This document shows positions 62,903 to 64,000 of a DNA stretch of 64,000 nt, piece after piece. Source of the stretch: JALHFZ01 sp963674625. GTDB taxonomy: Bacteria; Synergistota; Synergistia; Synergistales; Aminobacteriaceae. Both the position numbers and the translations under genes were made by a program. How positions within the stretch are numbered: the stretch's first letter is position 1; every line of letters begins with the position of its first letter. The notes beneath the pieces are model-generated. The model was not told the origin of the DNA, searched no databases, and saw nothing but the letters and a program-made list of their open reading frames with translations. The DNA lies in NCBI GenBank assembly GCA_963674625.2, contig CAXXXO010000003.1, positions 186,001-250,000 on the forward strand, written 5' to 3'.

Positions 62903-63112
62903 CTATTTTTCAGTCCTGCCGGTCTGTTTTCTTTTGTCGTCGACACAACCACCACGCACCCATTCATCGACTTCCATCTTGTTAAACTTCCAGAGTCGAC
63001 CGATTTTGTATCCTGGAATTTTCCGTTCATTAATCCACTTATAGACCGTATCCCGCTTCACGCCGAGATAGGCCCCAATTTCATCTACGGACAGCCATCT
63101 GTCTTCAATCAT
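62903..63112 (-). CDS. Excisionase-type helix-turn-helix protein
   Basis: A 69-residue MerR-like HTH protein: WLSVDEIGAYLGVKRDTVYKW then IPGYKIGRLWKFNKMEVDEW, the usual excisionase/HTH_17 pattern. It is the first gene of the BREX operon, so it may regulate it, perhaps at the palindrome about 90 bases upstream. It could instead be a left-over excisionase of the mobile element, since a recombinase remnant lies just upstream. Confidence 0.88.
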   Translation of the reverse strand: MIEDRWLSVDEIGAYLGVKRDTVYKWINERKIPGYKIGRLWKFNKMEVDEWVRGGCVDDKRKQTGRTEK

Positions 63113-63199
63113 CTTAACTCCCTGTACTCACCACCGTCTCAAAGAGCAACAAGGCCAAATATTTAAGGTTGAGGTGGGGTTTATATTTGTTTCATCCGG

Positions 63200-63214
63200 T
63201 TTAGTCGGACTAAA
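63200..63214. promoter_or_regulatory. Palindrome upstream of the BREX operon
   Basis: Perfect inverted repeat TTTAGTC-G-GACTAAA, 88 to 102 bases before the first start codon. It is a possible operator for the HTH protein. A consensus -35/-10 pair with normal spacing was not found beside it. Confidence 0.45.
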
Positions 63215-63341
63215 ACGACATCAAATTACTTGACAGAAAGCAAAAAGTCAAGGTCGCGTTTACTTTTTCCCTTTACAGGCAACTCTGCATATTGGGAAAA
63301 CCTTCATCGAAGGACCTCTATATCATCCCTATTTATCCATT

Positions 63342-63647
63342 TTATTTGTACAGATAATTCAGCTGCTTAACCGCGTTCATTTTCCTCTGCTGGTCGAGAT
63401 GGGCGTACACAATGGCCATTTCGATGGTGAAATGGCACATGAATTCTTTCACCCTGACGATATCCACGCTTCTCTTATCGAGCTGGCTGATGAAATCATG
63501 CCGCATGTCGCGACATCTGAAATTTTCGATTTTTGTCTTTTTGAGGAGTTTACTCCATGCGGAACGGCAGATATGTATCCTTCCGTCATCCGTTCTCCTC
63601 TTTTTGAATTTTGGGCTGGGAAAACCCCCGGACCATTTCGACTCAGG
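63342..63647 (-). pseudogene. C-terminal remnant of a tyrosine recombinase
   Basis: A 101-codon frame after a stop, without a start: FKKRRTDDGRIHIC, then FRCRDMRHDFISQL (the HxLRH box decayed to RDMRH), VKEFMCHFTIEM and VYAHLDQQRKMNAVKQL. The order and spacing match the end of an integrase catalytic domain, with the tyrosine kept but the first box histidine lost. It differs from both recombinases at 42-44 kb. It marks either the right edge of the island or another older insertion. Confidence 0.72.
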
Positions 63648-64000
63648 CTATAAACATAAATACCCCCTCGATGTTAGGGGATTATTTAGCCATTCTATTC
63701 ACAATAGTAACATACAAGCTCCTCCTTCCCTTCGCTCTCAAAATGAAAGGGAAAGCAATTTTTCCGACTTTCACGCAAGAATTGGCGCGTGTAGGCCTAC
63801 TGTAGCGGCTCGAACTCTCTGTCCGGGTTCAACTCTCTTTCAATGACCAGGGGGCAGGCAACGCCAAATCGTGGCTTATGGAACTTCCCGATTGGAAGGG
63901 TGTTTTATCCGTTGGAAGTGATGATAGGAGGATATCTCTTTATGTTAGTTTAACTACCATTAGTGCATGCTTTCGATAATGTTATAATAAAATGAAGCTC
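63648..64000. other. Right-end stretch with no gene identified
   Basis: Mixed composition, A+T-rich at the end. A possible 37-codon frame at about 63843 has no recognisable product. No tRNA, repeat of tRNA-Val sequence, or recombinase core site was seen. The N-terminal part of the recombinase remnant could not be traced here. Confidence 0.5.

Noticed and set aside
48385..63112. DISARM or Dnd/Ssp phosphorothioation system
   Set aside because: No DrmA/DrmB, DndB-E or SspB-D proteins are present; PglZ and BrxC/PglY identify the BREX family.
1..64000. CRISPR arrays
   Set aside because: No set of regularly spaced identical direct repeats was seen anywhere in the window.

Overview
The window looks like a chromosome segment of an anaerobic bacterium, most likely of the phylum Synergistota. 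That placement is inferred from gene content: a division/cell-wall (dcw) cluster with meso-diaminopimelate chemistry, a V/A-type ATPase of the Na+-binding kind instead of an F-type enzyme, a four-subunit 2-oxoacid:ferredoxin oxidoreductase, a TAXI-type TRAP transporter, and G+C-rich core genes with dense stop/start overlaps. No rRNA is present to confirm it.

Core region, about 1-42,040, almost all on the minus strand. Read in the direction of transcription it holds: acpS-nnrD-(small membrane protein)-tsaE-tsaB (41.7-39.0 kb); a ferredoxin/alpha/beta/gamma 2-oxoacid oxidoreductase operon with its own promoter and terminator (38.9-36.2 kb); an RlmD-like 23S rRNA methyltransferase; a TAXI receptor, fused TRAP permease and DUF6282 hydrolase-like operon (34.3-30.3 kb); tRNA-Gly(CCC); a nine-gene V-type ATPase operon with a near-consensus promoter (29.9-21.2 kb); plus-strand cheR; rnpB; and the dcw cluster mraZ-rsmH-ftsL-ftsI-murE-murF-mraY-murD-ftsW-murG-murC-ftsQ-ftsA-ftsZ (19.7-4.0 kb). 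After a hairpin come a SPOR-domain protein and two tandem MoeA genes, the second fused to a substrate-binding domain and cut by the window edge.

Accessory island, about 42,180 to at least 63,650. It begins beside tRNA-Val(GAC) with an intact tyrosine recombinase, followed by recombinase and phage-protein fragments. Next are two plus-strand, A+T-rich genes (AbiTii-like, and zinc-ribbon plus HEPN), each followed by a related attC-like hairpin, so they look like integron gene cassettes without an integrase. An IS3-family element follows. The rest is one minus-strand operon: an excisionase-like HTH protein, a RadC-N/DUF4007-like protein, a BrxF-like protein, PglX, a decayed DUF262 remnant, BrxC, PglZ and a BrxL whose C-terminus is an MIT_C-like domain. 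This is a BREX-family phage-defence locus whose parts match no standard BREX type. A recombinase remnant lies just beyond it.

The core genes cover envelope growth and division, Na+ energetics, ferredoxin metabolism and tRNA modification. The island is a defence cluster assembled from several mobile sources. All functions are inferred from sequence motifs and gene order; nothing was run against a database.
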